A DNA stretch of 64,000 nt from Billgrantia saliphila (GCF_002930105.1 NZ_PJRN01000018.1:1-64000), one strand, 5' to 3'. Shown: positions 24,584 to 32,997, numbered from the stretch's first letter. Notes: generated by a model from the sequence alone, not told the origin. A program made the numbers and translations.

Positions 24584-25519
24584 TCAGGAAGGGGAGAAAG
24601 TGCGCTGATGGGCCATCAGCGCCATGAGCCGGCGGTCGCGCCAGGCTTGGCGCTCGGCGAGATCGGTGGAGGGGAGCCGCTCGCGGCGCTCCCGATCCAG
24701 GGCGGTCAGCGTCGCCTCATCCCAGGGGTCGTCGCCGCCGCGTTGACGGTCTACGTCGCGGTACAGGGGGCCGTAGCGTTGGCCGTAGTCGACCACGCCC
24801 GATGGCGCATTGAGGTCAATGGTCTCGAAGGGTCCCATGAAGGACCAGCGCAGCCCGAGCCCGTGCCTGACGGTTTTGTCCAGGTCTTCGGCGGAGACGT
24901 AGCCATCGCGAAACAGGCGCAGCGCCTCGTTGAGCAGGGCGCCCTGCAGGCGGTTGAGGATGAAGCCCTGAATCTCCTTGCGGACCAGGATCGGTACCTG
25001 CTGGGCCTGCTGCATGATATGCATGGTGCGGCTCACGGCCGCCTCCGAGGTGGCAGGCGTGGGGGCGATCTCGACCAGCGGGATCAAATAGGGTGGGTTG
25101 ACCGGATGGGCGACCAGGCAGCGCTCGGGCTGGCGTAGGTGATCGGTGAAGCGTGAGGCGGCGATGCCCGAGGTGGAACTGGCCAGCACGCTATCCTCGG
25201 CGACCACCGTTTCCAGGTCGGAATATATGCGACGCTTGGCCTCGACGCTCTCGGGGCCGCACTCCTGGATGTACTCTGCGCCTGCCATGGCGCGGGCCAG
25301 GTTGCTCTCCGTCCGGATAAGCGACAAGGGGCCTTCCACATCCTCGATTAGGTTGGCCTGCTTCAGGTCGTCGAGTGACTGGCGGATGGCCTCCCGAGCC
25401 TTGGGCAGGACGTCGGCATCCACGTCGTAGAGGGAAACGCGCATGCCGGCCCGGGCGAAGACGATGGCCCAAGCGCGGCCGATCAGGCCGGCGCCGACGA
25501 TACCTATCTTGGTTGACAT
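24584..25519 (-). CDS. 3-hydroxyacyl-CoA dehydrogenase family protein (hydroxy-acid dehydrogenase)
   Basis: A 311-residue NAD-dependent dehydrogenase. The Rossmann motif GIVGAGLIGRAWAIVFARAG starts at residue 5. The centre has STSGIAAS and HPVNPPYLIPLVEIAP with the catalytic His, and the C-terminal domain has GFILNRLQGALLNEALRLF. The sequence resembles the lambda-crystallin/L-gulonate 3-dehydrogenase branch, which oxidises free 3-hydroxy acids rather than CoA esters. AGGAG precedes the ATG. It lies between an SDR gene and the BKACE gene, so it most likely supplies the beta-keto acid for cleavage. Confidence 0.87.
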   Translation of the reverse strand: MSTKIGIVGAGLIGRAWAIVFARAGMRVSLYDVDADVLPKAREAIRQSLDDLKQANLIEDVEGPLSLIRTESNLARAMAGAEYIQECGPESVEAKRRIYSDLETVVAEDSVLASSTSGIAASRFTDHLRQPERCLVAHPVNPPYLIPLVEIAPTPATSEAAVSRTMHIMQQAQQVPILVRKEIQGFILNRLQGALLNEALRLFRDGYVSAEDLDKTVRHGLGLRWSFMGPFETIDLNAPSGVVDYGQRYGPLYRDVDRQRGGDDPWDEATLTALDRERRERLPSTDLAERQAWRDRRLMALMAHQRTFSPS

Positions 25520-25537
25520 GGAGAACTCCTATTCCGG

Positions 25538-26311
25538 TCACAGGGACTCGACATTGGCGCATACGCTCAGCGCCTGCCCCGAGATGTTGGCGCCGCCCGG
25601 GGCGGACAGGAACAGCGCCATGGCCGCGATGTCGGTAGGCTCGACCATGCGTCGCATGGAGATCTTGGCGAGGTTTTCCTGCTCCATTTCGGCGTAGCTG
25701 ATCCCGCGTTTGGCGGCGCGATCCTCGATGACCTTCTCGATGCGAGGCCCCCGCACGATGCCGGGCAGGATGGCATTGACGCGCACCCCTTCGGGGCCGA
25801 GCTCGCAGGCGAGGCTCTTGGTCAGGCCCACCACGCCCCACTTGCTGGCGGCGTAGGGGGTGCGGTAGGCGAAGCCCAGGCGGCCGGCCACCGAGGCCAG
25901 GTTGATCAGCAGCCCCTGGCTCTCGCGCAGCAGCGGCGCGGCGCGGTGGGCGACCCGGTACTGACCGTTGAGGTTGATGTCGATGGTACGGGTCCAGCTC
26001 TCGTGATCGATCTCATCGATGCCGGCAGTGGGGCCGGCGATGCCGGCGTTGTTCACCACCACGTCCAGCCCGCCCAGGTGGGCGGCATCCTGGAATAGCC
26101 GATCGAGGTCCGCCTCCTGGCTGACGTCGGCCCTGGTCTGGGTGATGCCCTCGGGCAGGGCGGCCAGGGCCTGGGTATCGATATCGCAGACGTGCACGCG
26201 AGCGCCCGCATCCCGGAAGGCCTGGGCGATGGCCAGGCCGATGCCGTTGGCCCCGGCGGTGACCAGCACTCGGAGTCCTTGGCGTGGCGACAGGCTTTCG
26301 ACAACGTTCAT
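25538..26311 (-). CDS. Short-chain dehydrogenase/reductase
   Basis: A 257-residue classical SDR: cofactor motif TAGANGIG (18-25), NNAG (87-90), catalytic Ser140, Tyr153 and Lys157 (YAASK), and a PG motif in NAILPGIVRGPRIEKV. AGGAGAG precedes the start. Asp43-Asp45 after the second strand favours NAD over NADP. It is encoded between the TRAP permease and the 3-hydroxy acid dehydrogenase, so it probably oxidises an alcohol group on the imported compound before the second dehydrogenation. Confidence 0.9.
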   Translation of the reverse strand: MNVVESLSPRQGLRVLVTAGANGIGLAIAQAFRDAGARVHVCDIDTQALAALPEGITQTRADVSQEADLDRLFQDAAHLGGLDVVVNNAGIAGPTAGIDEIDHESWTRTIDINLNGQYRVAHRAAPLLRESQGLLINLASVAGRLGFAYRTPYAASKWGVVGLTKSLACELGPEGVRVNAILPGIVRGPRIEKVIEDRAAKRGISYAEMEQENLAKISMRRMVEPTDIAAMALFLSAPGGANISGQALSVCANVESL

Positions 26312-26332
26312 GGGTTCTCTCCTTGAAAGGGC

Positions 26333-27601
26333 TTACAGCGAAGGCAGCCAGGTGGACAGGAAGGGCAGCAGGCTGATGATCAGCAGGTTGATCAGGACGA
26401 TGCCAACGAAGGGCATGACGGCCCAAGTGAGGCGCGCGATGCCGATGTTGGTGATCTGTGAGGCCACGAAGAGATTGAGGCCGACCGGTGGGGTGAACAT
26501 GCCCATGGCCAGGTTCACCACCATGATGATGCCGAAGTGAACGGGGTCGAAGCCGAAGCTGATGGCGATGGGCAGCAGGATCGGCACGAAGATCAGGATG
26601 GCGGCGGCGGCTTCGATGAACATGCCGGCAAACAGCAGCAGAAGGTTCGCCAGGATGATGAACAGCAGTGGACTGTCGATCGCCGAAATCACGAACTGGG
26701 AGATCATGTCCGGCACCCTCAGCTTCTGCAGAATACGGCCGTAGAGCCCCGCAGCGCCGATGATGCTGAGCACCACGGCCGTGGTGACCGCGGCCTGCTT
26801 CAAGATGTCGACCAGGCTGACCAGCCTGATTTCCCGATAGATCACGAAGCCGACCAGGAAGGAGTAGGCGACTGCGATTACCGCGGCTTCGGTCGGGGTG
26901 AAGATGCCGCCATAGATGCCACCGAGAATGATGACCGGCATAAGAATGGCGAGTATGGCCTTGCGCCCTGCCTGGAAGACCTCTTTCCATGTGCTCTTTT
27001 CGTTGCCGCCCAGGCCATTGGCCTTGGCGAAGAAATAGGCGAAGACCAGCAAGGTCAAGGTGACGAGAATGCCGGGCAGGATGCCGGCGATGAACATGTC
27101 GCCCACGGAGACGTTGGCCGCGATGCCATACAGGATCAGCGGGATACTGGGCGGAATGATCACGCCGAGGGCGCCGGAGGCGGCCTGGTTGGCAGCCGTG
27201 TAGCCGCCGGGGTACCCCTTGGCCAGCATGGCGGGAATCAGGATGGAACCGATCGCCGCGGTGGTGGCGGCGCCCGAGCCCGAAATGGCCGCGAAGAATA
27301 GCGAAGTGACGATGGCCACCATTGCCAGGCCACCCGTCATGCTGCCGACCAGGGTGTTGGAGAAATCGACCAGACGCTGGGAGATGCCGCCTCCTTGCAT
27401 CAGGTAGCCCGCCAGGATGAAGAAGGGAATCGCCATGAGCGGGAAAGAATTCACCGAGGCGATGAGTTGCTGGGCGATGACCAGCATCGGCATCAAGTCG
27501 CCATGCCAGACGGTGACAGCGGAGGCCAGGCCGAGCGAGAAGGCGATAGGAACGCCAATGATGAACAGCGAGATCAGCAGCAGGAACAGAAGCAGGGCCA
27601 T
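26333..27601 (-). CDS. dctM: TRAP transporter large permease subunit (DctM)
   Basis: A 422-residue permease with about a dozen helices and DctM motifs GSGAATTAAIGSILIPAMLA, ASGALGVIIPPSIPLILYGI and MFTPPVGLNLFVASQI. Its ATG is 2 bases after the dctQ stop. It belongs to a second TRAP system distinct from that at 13-16 kb, transcribed with the SDR, dehydrogenase and BKACE genes, and imports their substrate. Confidence 0.93.
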   Translation of the reverse strand: MALLLFLLLISLFIIGVPIAFSLGLASAVTVWHGDLMPMLVIAQQLIASVNSFPLMAIPFFILAGYLMQGGGISQRLVDFSNTLVGSMTGGLAMVAIVTSLFFAAISGSGAATTAAIGSILIPAMLAKGYPGGYTAANQAASGALGVIIPPSIPLILYGIAANVSVGDMFIAGILPGILVTLTLLVFAYFFAKANGLGGNEKSTWKEVFQAGRKAILAILMPVIILGGIYGGIFTPTEAAVIAVAYSFLVGFVIYREIRLVSLVDILKQAAVTTAVVLSIIGAAGLYGRILQKLRVPDMISQFVISAIDSPLLFIILANLLLLFAGMFIEAAAAILIFVPILLPIAISFGFDPVHFGIIMVVNLAMGMFTPPVGLNLFVASQITNIGIARLTWAVMPFVGIVLINLLIISLLPFLSTWLPSL

Positions 27602-27603
27602 GA

Positions 27604-28116
27604 TCAGCTCGCCTCCTGTTTCAGGACGGGCGGCTTGCCGAGCGCTTCATCGAGCAGCAGCCCCAGGCTATTGACCAGGATGACGATGCCGCCAGCGGGT
27701 ACCGCCAGGTAAGGCCACATCATCGAGATTCGAGTGCTGGGTGCGGTCTGGCGAGAGACGCGCTCCACCAGGTCGAGGCCGTACTTGACCATGATGAAGG
27801 CGAAGAGAGCCGAGCAGAGGATAATGGCGATGCGCAGCAGGCAGGCGAACTTGCTGCCGGCATACTCCAGCACGATATCCACCGAGATCAGCGTTCCCTT
27901 GCGGTAGGCGTAGCCGGCCCCGACGAAGGTGAGCCAGAGCATGGCGAAGCGGGCGATCTCGTCGGAGAAATACAGCGGTTTGCCGATTACGAATCGGGCG
28001 AAGACTTGCCAGAAGATCAGCACGGTCATCACCAGCAGGAGTGCGGCAAGTCCCCAGCCGATCAGTCGGTTGAACTGATCGATGGCCCTGTTGGCCAGCA
28101 ATAGGTATGTCTTCAT
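27604..28116 (-). CDS. dctQ: TRAP transporter small membrane subunit (DctQ)
   Basis: A 170-residue membrane protein with four helices and the DctQ element PLYFSDEIARFAMLWLTFVG. GAGG stands a few bases before the ATG. It is separated from dctP by a 63-base gap containing a strong hairpin and is nearly fused to dctM. Confidence 0.88.
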   Translation of the reverse strand: MKTYLLLANRAIDQFNRLIGWGLAALLLVMTVLIFWQVFARFVIGKPLYFSDEIARFAMLWLTFVGAGYAYRKGTLISVDIVLEYAGSKFACLLRIAIILCSALFAFIMVKYGLDLVERVSRQTAPSTRISMMWPYLAVPAGGIVILVNSLGLLLDEALGKPPVLKQEAS

Positions 28117-28139
28117 GACTGCCTCGTGCGTCAGCGTCG

Positions 28140-28169
28140 CACCCGCAGGGGCATCGCCGCCTGCGGGTG
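28140..28169 (-). terminator. Hairpin between dctP and dctQ
   Basis: CACCCGCAGG and CCTGCGGGTG form a perfect 10-bp stem over a 10-base loop, without a T-run. Such hairpins after binding-protein genes usually stabilise the upstream message and reduce read-through, giving more DctP than permease. Confidence 0.6.
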
Positions 28170-28179
28170 ACGTGGAAGC

Positions 28180-29178
28180 TCAGTACTCGAAGTTGAGGGC
28201 AGCGTCGACAAGGTCCTCGCCGACGGTGGGACCCCATTCGTCGATGACGGGACGTACCGCTTCGCGGAAAGGTTCCAGGTCGGGGTGGGTCACTGTCATG
28301 CCCAGCTCTTCGAGTTCCACGAGGTAGCGTTGCTCGAGCTCTTGGCTGGCTTCTCGCTGGACGGGCAGGGCGATTTGGGCCGCCTCCATGATGATGGCCT
28401 GGTCTTCTTCGCTGAAGGAGTTGAAGAGATCCAGGCTCATCATCAGCGGCGCCGGCGAGTAGACGTGCTGGGTCATGTTCAGGTAGTCCTGAACCTCGTA
28501 GAAGTTGACGTCGTAGATGGTGGCCAAGGGGTTCTCCTGGCTATCCATCACGCCTTGCTGGAGGGCGGTATAGACCTCGGTCCAGGCCATGGGCGTGGCG
28601 TTGGCCCCCAATGCTTCCCACGTGTCGACCTGGACCCGGCTCTCCTGGGTACGGTGGTTGATGCCTTCCAGGTCGTCGGGATGCTCGAGCGGGCGTACCG
28701 AGTTGGTATTGTGGCGAAAGCCGTTCTCCATCCACGCCAGGAATTTCACGTTCATCTGCTCTTCGGCCAGCTGGGCCAGCTGTTCGCCGTGCTCGCTGTC
28801 CAGAAAGGCATAGGCGTGTTCGTGGTTTTCGAAGACATAGGGCAGGTCGAAAAGCAGGAACTGGTCGACAAAGCCACCCATGGGGCCAGTAGAGGCGATG
28901 CCGGCATCGATGATCCCGAAGCCCATGCCTTCTATGACCTCGCGCTCCGCACCAAGGGCATTGTCATAGTGGGGTTCGATAGTCAGGCGGCCATCTGAAA
29001 GTCGCTCGAGCTCCTCGCCGAACTTGAGCACTCCGATACCTTGCTGGGATTCAGGGCCAAGGGGAAGACTCACATCAATGACTTGCTCAGCTTGTGCCAA
29101 GGCTCCTGTGGATACAGCTAATGCAACTGACGTGGCAATGGTGGTAAGCGCGAATTTCTTGAGCTGAGACTCTTTCAT
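28180..29178 (-). CDS. dctP: TRAP transporter solute-binding protein (DctP family)
   Basis: A 332-residue exported protein with signal peptide MKESQLKKFALTTIATSVAL ending near TGALAQA. The mature part has the DctP pattern, with EREVIEGMGFGIIDAGIAST, LFDLPYVFENHEHAY and the substrate loop HRTQESRVQVDTWEALGANA, whose Arg is the usual carboxylate anchor. AGGAG precedes ATG 29178; an in-frame extension to 29358 runs through the promoter and operator region and was rejected. It is first gene of the operon that includes an SDR, a hydroxy-acid dehydrogenase and BKACE. Confidence 0.92.
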   Translation of the reverse strand: MKESQLKKFALTTIATSVALAVSTGALAQAEQVIDVSLPLGPESQQGIGVLKFGEELERLSDGRLTIEPHYDNALGAEREVIEGMGFGIIDAGIASTGPMGGFVDQFLLFDLPYVFENHEHAYAFLDSEHGEQLAQLAEEQMNVKFLAWMENGFRHNTNSVRPLEHPDDLEGINHRTQESRVQVDTWEALGANATPMAWTEVYTALQQGVMDSQENPLATIYDVNFYEVQDYLNMTQHVYSPAPLMMSLDLFNSFSEEDQAIIMEAAQIALPVQREASQELEQRYLVELEELGMTVTHPDLEPFREAVRPVIDEWGPTVGEDLVDAALNFEY

Positions 29179-29311
29179 GTTAACTCCTGAGTTCGTCGCC
29201 AACGGATCGTTGACCGTCTTGTCCTTATTCATCGACTCGTGCCATTGAAGAAATGCCGTGGGCCGTTTGCCGAGGTCTTGCAATGCATGCACAAACCTTT
29301 GTAGAGGAGCC

Positions 29312-29325
29312 TGCATACGTATGCA
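29312..29325. promoter_or_regulatory. Perfect CpG-centred palindrome upstream of dctP, candidate LacI operator
   Basis: TGCATACGTATGCA is a perfect 14-bp palindrome in the 428-base divergent gap between dctP and the Crp/Fnr gene. LacI-family operators typically have a central CG, and a LacI gene ends this operon. On the minus strand a possible -35 (TTGCAT) overlaps it, with TACAAA 17 bases on. A second small palindrome, TGCATGCA, lies at 29284-29291. No other obvious element is seen in the gap. Confidence 0.5.
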
Positions 29326-29606
29326 AACAAGCTGACGGTGATGCGCTGGCTTTCTCACGTCAAGCGACTGAAAAGAAATGAAATATACTTTGGTATTAGA
29401 ATTGGTTACGTATTCACCAGTATGCCGGATCGCTCGACGCCTGCTGTCGGTGGGCTATTCTCAATGGGGCCGTGGGTTCCCCGCAGCTGACGGATGGTCT
29501 TGATGGCTTGGCAGATAGCCTTGGGCTTCGGGGTAATGGCACTGACGGCGAATCAAACGGCCAGAGCTTGGATAAGCGAATCGAGGAGGCTTGGAGGTGG
29601 TACCGT

Positions 29607-30353
29607 ATGGAGCCACTGTTGAAGGGGAAGTGCGTGGAGAATCTTTCTCATGAGCAAAATCATTTGCTGGCTGCTCTACCAGGAGAGGTCAAGGAACGGC
29701 TAGCCTCGCTCCTTGAGCCGGTGCACTTATCCTTGGGCCAGGTACTGCACGAGGCGGGCGGCGCGCTGAGCCATGTCTATTTTCCCATCGACTCCATCGT
29801 ATCGCTGCTCTACGTGACCGAGAGCGGAGCATCCGCGGAAATTGCTGTAGTAGGTAACGAAGGCCTGGTGGGTATCGCCGTCTTCATGGGCGGAGAAAGC
29901 ACCACCAGCCGGGCGATCGTACAGGGCGCCGGCCATGCACTGCGGCTGCCGGTGAGTCAGCTCAAGGAGGAGTTCAATCGTCATGGGGAAATGCTTCACC
30001 TGCTGTTGTGCTATACCCAGGCACTGATCACGCAAATGGCACAAACGGCGGTATGCAACCGTCACCACTCGATCGATCAACAGCTGTGTCGCTGGCTGCT
30101 GCTATCCATGGACCGGCTGCCAGGCAATCAGCTGGACATGACCCAGGAACTGATTGCCAACATGCTGGGGGTGCGTCGCGAGGGGGTCACCGAGGCGGCC
30201 GGCAAACTGCACAAGCTGGGTGTGATCGAATATCGACGCGGGCACATTACGGTGCTCGACAGGGCCCGATTGGAGCAGCTCAGCTGCGAGTGTTACGCCG
30301 TGGTCAAGAAGGAGAGTGATCGCCTGATGCCGTATAGCAAGGTCACGCCCTGA
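29607..30353 (+). CDS. Crp/Fnr-family transcriptional regulator
   Basis: A 248-residue protein with an N-terminal cyclic-nucleotide-binding-like barrel (SHVYFPIDSIVSLLYVTESG, then VGNEGLVGIAVFMGG) and a C-terminal winged helix with MTQELIANMLGVRREGVTEA as recognition helix. GGAGG lies 9 bases before ATG 29607, and the upstream extension to 29472 lacks support. There is no Fnr-type N-terminal cysteine cluster and the cAMP phosphate-binding motif is not evident, so it belongs to the divergent Crp/Fnr group often linked to stress. Target genes are unknown; the neighbouring sRNA and TRAP operon are candidates only by position. Confidence 0.85.
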   Translation: MEPLLKGKCVENLSHEQNHLLAALPGEVKERLASLLEPVHLSLGQVLHEAGGALSHVYFPIDSIVSLLYVTESGASAEIAVVGNEGLVGIAVFMGGESTTSRAIVQGAGHALRLPVSQLKEEFNRHGEMLHLLLCYTQALITQMAQTAVCNRHHSIDQQLCRWLLLSMDRLPGNQLDMTQELIANMLGVRREGVTEAAGKLHKLGVIEYRRGHITVLDRARLEQLSCECYAVVKKESDRLMPYSKVTP

Positions 30354-30415
30354 CCCAAGCAACGTTTCCTGCGGAAATGGCGGGCATAGACCCGCCAGGT
30401 CCTTCAAGCTTGGGT
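30353..30415 (+). terminator. Nested stem-loops after the crp-like gene
   Basis: An outer 8-bp stem, ACCCAAGC (30353-30360) with GCTTGGGT (30408-30415), encloses an inner perfect 7-bp stem, TGGCGGG with CCCGCCA (30378-30397). It begins at the gene's stop codon and has no T-run. Confidence 0.45.
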
Positions 30416-30842
30416 TAGGTTGGGATCCATGCTCATGAGCTCATCGTCCCCGCGAGCCGCTTGCAATGACATGCTCTGGCCAGCGCAGGGGGCAATATGG
30501 AGGTACTTGAACGTACTGAAAGCGATCGGCTCGCGGTCGAGACGACGCGAGATGAGGGGGCGTGAATCCCTTGGGGTACTGGTGGTAACGCGCTGATAAA
30601 TTGGATTTTTCATGGGGATGGCCTCGGTGACGTCATCCGCGAAATGCATGACGGCGACTCAACAATATTGCTCCAACCTATCCGGAAGTTCGGTGCGCTA
30701 GCGCGCTTAAGCGCCTTTTTCCGTCCCGATTTAGCAAGGGAGTGTGCGCTAGCGAACCGACAAATTCGGAAATTTTCCTCATGATCCTGGTTGAAAGATC
30801 GCTTGCCCCAGCGGGTAACGCGCATCGACCAGGATAGTGCTT
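30416..30842. other. Intergenic stretch, no convincing gene
   Basis: No supported gene was found. A weak GCGCTTAAGCGC palindrome followed by CTTTTT lies near 30707-30724. Small open frames here lack family resemblance. Confidence 0.4.
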
Positions 30843-31230
30843 GTGGCCCGTACCGACCGCTGGCGAGCCCACGCAGTCTCGCTGCGCGAATCACTTGAAC
30901 GGCATGCCTGGGACGGCCAGTGGTACCGGCGGGCGACCTACGACGATGGTAGCTGGCTCGGCACCCGGGGGAGGGCGAAGTATGTCGTATCGATTCGATT
31001 GCGCAATTCTGGGCGGTATTGTCCGGTGCGGCCAAACCGCTCGGACCACACTCGCCATACGTTCGCTGAAGAGCGAGCTGATCCGTCGCGATCCCGGCTG
31101 GGTCTTGCTGTTCTGGCCGCCCTTCGATCAGCTGGCGCGGGATCCAGGCTATATCAGCGGTTATCCTCCAGGAAAGTCCGTGTACCGCTTGATGGCGCCT
31201 GGCACCATCTGGCATTGGCTCTGCCAAATA
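30843..31230 (+). pseudogene. Frameshifted relic of GH94 cyclic beta-1,2-glucan synthase
   Basis: Three plus-strand frames in succession read the catalytic end of a GH94/NdvB-type enzyme. The first has WRAHAVSLRESLERHAWDGQ and WYRRATYDDGSWLGT. A second (from 30986) has RIDSIAQFWAVLSGAAKPL. A third has ELIRRDPGWVLLFWPPFDQ and ARDPGYISGYPPG. Intact enzymes carry these motifs in this order in one frame, so at least two frameshifts have occurred. The rest of the very large gene is missing on both sides. It is a decayed fragment, not expressed as protein. Confidence 0.8.
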
Positions 31231-31330
31231 CCCAACCCACGACGATGAAGCAGGTATGTCCATAAGTGTGGGGTTATCGCTATGAGAAAAAGCTTCTCTT
31301 TTTAAAGTTTTTCCGTCTTTTTTTTCTGAG

Positions 31331-31348
31331 CGTAAGTTGAGATTACAG
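31331..31348. promoter_or_regulatory. GacA-box-like palindrome upstream of the sRNA
   Basis: CGTAAG-TTGAG-ATTACA resembles the GacA upstream activating sequence TGTAAG-N6-CTTACA that drives rsmY and rsmZ in pseudomonads. The spacer is one base short and two positions differ. It lies about 110 bases before the sRNA start in an A+T-rich promoter region. Confidence 0.4.
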
Positions 31349-31457
31349 AATTAATAAATAACAACTACTGTCGCTCTCATTGTTCGCAGAAATACGTAAA
31401 AATAAATGTGAATAAAACATATCTAAGTTGAGGCATACGTGTCACTATGAGTAACGT

Positions 31458-31609
31458 AGAGCAAGGACGCTTTTCGTAAGGAAGAATGAGCACGGACTGC
31501 TCTAAGAAGCCAAGGATGCACGAGTAGGATGCTCGTGATGGAAAGTAAGGATACGCAGCGCTAGAGAGCCCGGTCCAAGTGTTTTTGAGACCGGGCTCTT
31601 CTTTATTTT
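31458..31609 (+). ncRNA. RsmY/CsrB-type CsrA-sequestering small RNA
   Basis: Seven GGA motifs occur within 90 bases, starting at 31465, 31480, 31494, 31514, 31527, 31540 and 31549, several in an AAGGA context. Two are presented in the loops of perfect hairpins: GAGCA-CGGAC-TGCTC (31488-31502) and CACGAG-TAGGATG-CTCGTG (31519-31537). A strong terminator ends the unit, there is no open frame, and an A+T-rich promoter region with a GacA-like palindrome lies upstream. This is the layout of RsmY/RsmZ/CsrB RNAs, which titrate the translational regulator CsrA/RsmA by displaying GGA in loops. The 5' end is estimated; a TATGAG at 31446-31451 could be the -10 box. The call comes from structure, not from sequence identity to a known Rfam member. 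Confidence 0.72.
31565..31609 (+). terminator. Rho-independent terminator of the sRNA
   Basis: AGAGCCCGGTC (31565-31575) and GACCGGGCTCT (31589-31599) form a perfect 11-bp stem over a 13-base loop, followed by a T-rich tail. Confidence 0.9.
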
Positions 31610-31714
31610 CAGTTGTTTAGCAGCGGAAAGATAGAAAATTTGGCGCTCGCCTTAAAGAATCGGACATTTATTCTATCCTTTGTCCTAGTGGTACCTGTTA
31701 CGGAGATCTTTAAT

Positions 31715-32680
31715 ATGCGCGTCTTTTCTAATCCTGTTGGTTCCGGTTCGCTGTGGTTCGACAACCTAGCCACCGCCGACGGCACCCCCGTTGCCTATGA
31801 CCCGCAGGCGCGGGCTTTCCTGCCCATGCCTCCCTTCTGCGCCAACCGGGAGGTCATCGGCTGCAACTGGATCGCTCCTGAACAGGGGGCTTTCTGTCGG
31901 TCCTGTGCCATGACGGCGCTGGCCCCGGATCCCTCCATACCCGGCGCCATACCCAACTGGGCGCAAACCGAGGCCGCCAAGCGCTGGGCGATCGACAATC
32001 TCGGCCGCTGGCATTGGTTCCGGCCGGAGGATCCCGGCGCGCGCCCCGTTTTCCACCTGCTCGCCGAGGGCCCGACGCCCGTGCTCATGGGACATGTGGC
32101 CGGTGTGGTTACTATCAGCGTGGCCGAGGCGGACCCGGTGCTGAGCACAACCCGGCGCCAGGCACTGGACGAGCCCTACCGCACCATGATCGGTCACATG
32201 CGCCACGAAATCTCGCATATGCTCTGGTGGCGGCTCAGCCTTCGCGATGATTTCCTCGACGCCTTCCGTGCCATGTTCGGCGATGAACGCGAGGATTATC
32301 CCACCGCGCTCCAGCGGCATTATCAGGATGGTCCGCCGCCCGACTGGAGACAGCGCTTCCTGACGACCTACGCCTCCGCGCATCCGCACGAGGACTGGGC
32401 CGAGACCGCGGCGCACCTGCTGCATCTAACCGATATCGCCGACAGCTTCGTAGCGGCGGATCTGTCCTCACCGGAGCTGCCGAGCTCGGGCTGGGACCCC
32501 TATTCGGAACCGGATGCCATGCGCCTGATTCATGTCGCGGCGTCCATCACCGTCGGCGTCAATCACGTCAATCGCTCCATGGGGCTTTCGGACCTCTACC
32601 CCTTCGTGCTGTCGGATGCCGCGCTCGAGAAACTTGCCTTCGTGCATGATTGGCTTCGCCGAGGTGCGCAAGGGCGTTGA
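31715..32680 (+). CDS. Putative zinc-binding metallopeptidase (COG4307 type)
   Basis: A 321-residue protein with an N-terminal zinc-ribbon (Cys42, Cys50, Cys61 and Cys64, the last pair in FCRSC) and a zincin motif HEISH at 164-168 inside GHMRHEISHMLWW; a downstream DWAETAAHLLH may supply the third metal ligand. ATG 31715 has GGAG 9 bases upstream; the frame extends to 31613 but through the sRNA terminator tail. There is no signal peptide, so it acts in the cytoplasm. It follows the sRNA and has no operon partner. Its physiological substrate is unknown. Confidence 0.82.
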   Translation: MRVFSNPVGSGSLWFDNLATADGTPVAYDPQARAFLPMPPFCANREVIGCNWIAPEQGAFCRSCAMTALAPDPSIPGAIPNWAQTEAAKRWAIDNLGRWHWFRPEDPGARPVFHLLAEGPTPVLMGHVAGVVTISVAEADPVLSTTRRQALDEPYRTMIGHMRHEISHMLWWRLSLRDDFLDAFRAMFGDEREDYPTALQRHYQDGPPPDWRQRFLTTYASAHPHEDWAETAAHLLHLTDIADSFVAADLSSPELPSSGWDPYSEPDAMRLIHVAASITVGVNHVNRSMGLSDLYPFVLSDAALEKLAFVHDWLRRGAQGR

Positions 32681-32997
32681 CGCGGTGCTGCCAAGGGGTT
32701 GAGTTCAGGGAGTGTCGAAACCTGCCTGTATTGCTCTATTGGCATTAGAAGTTTCTTTAAAAATCAATGCTTCTTAAGAGCCCAGGGTTTCTTTTGGTTG
32801 CGAATAGTCTGATGTAGCAATATAAGATAAAACTTGCTCCTGCTCGTGTTGGCAGCCAAAGTTCTTCGTCAGTTGCTGGATGAATTGCGCACATCAAGGT
32901 CGTGTGCTAAAGCTTAATAGCCATATTATTCTGTTAAACAGATTGCTCATTGTGAGTCATGCGTGACGTTAAATAATTAATACGCAAGGACGATCTC
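32681..32997. promoter_or_regulatory. A+T-rich promoter region of the ABC operon with a palindrome
   Basis: No gene is seen. TCTGTT-A-AACAGA at 32930-32942 is a perfect odd palindrome about 55 bases before the substrate-binding protein start, a candidate operator or CRP-like site. Confidence 0.35.

Noticed and set aside
23803..24627. 274-codon plus-strand open frame
   Set aside because: It mirrors the BKACE gene on the other strand; the BKACE frame has clear family motifs.
26537..27301. 254-codon plus-strand open frame
   Set aside because: It is the complement of the second dctM and has antisense-type composition.
30404..30613. 69-residue minus-strand open frame
   Set aside because: It has a weak ribosome site, overlaps the crp-like gene's stem-loops and shows no family resemblance; support is too thin for a gene call.
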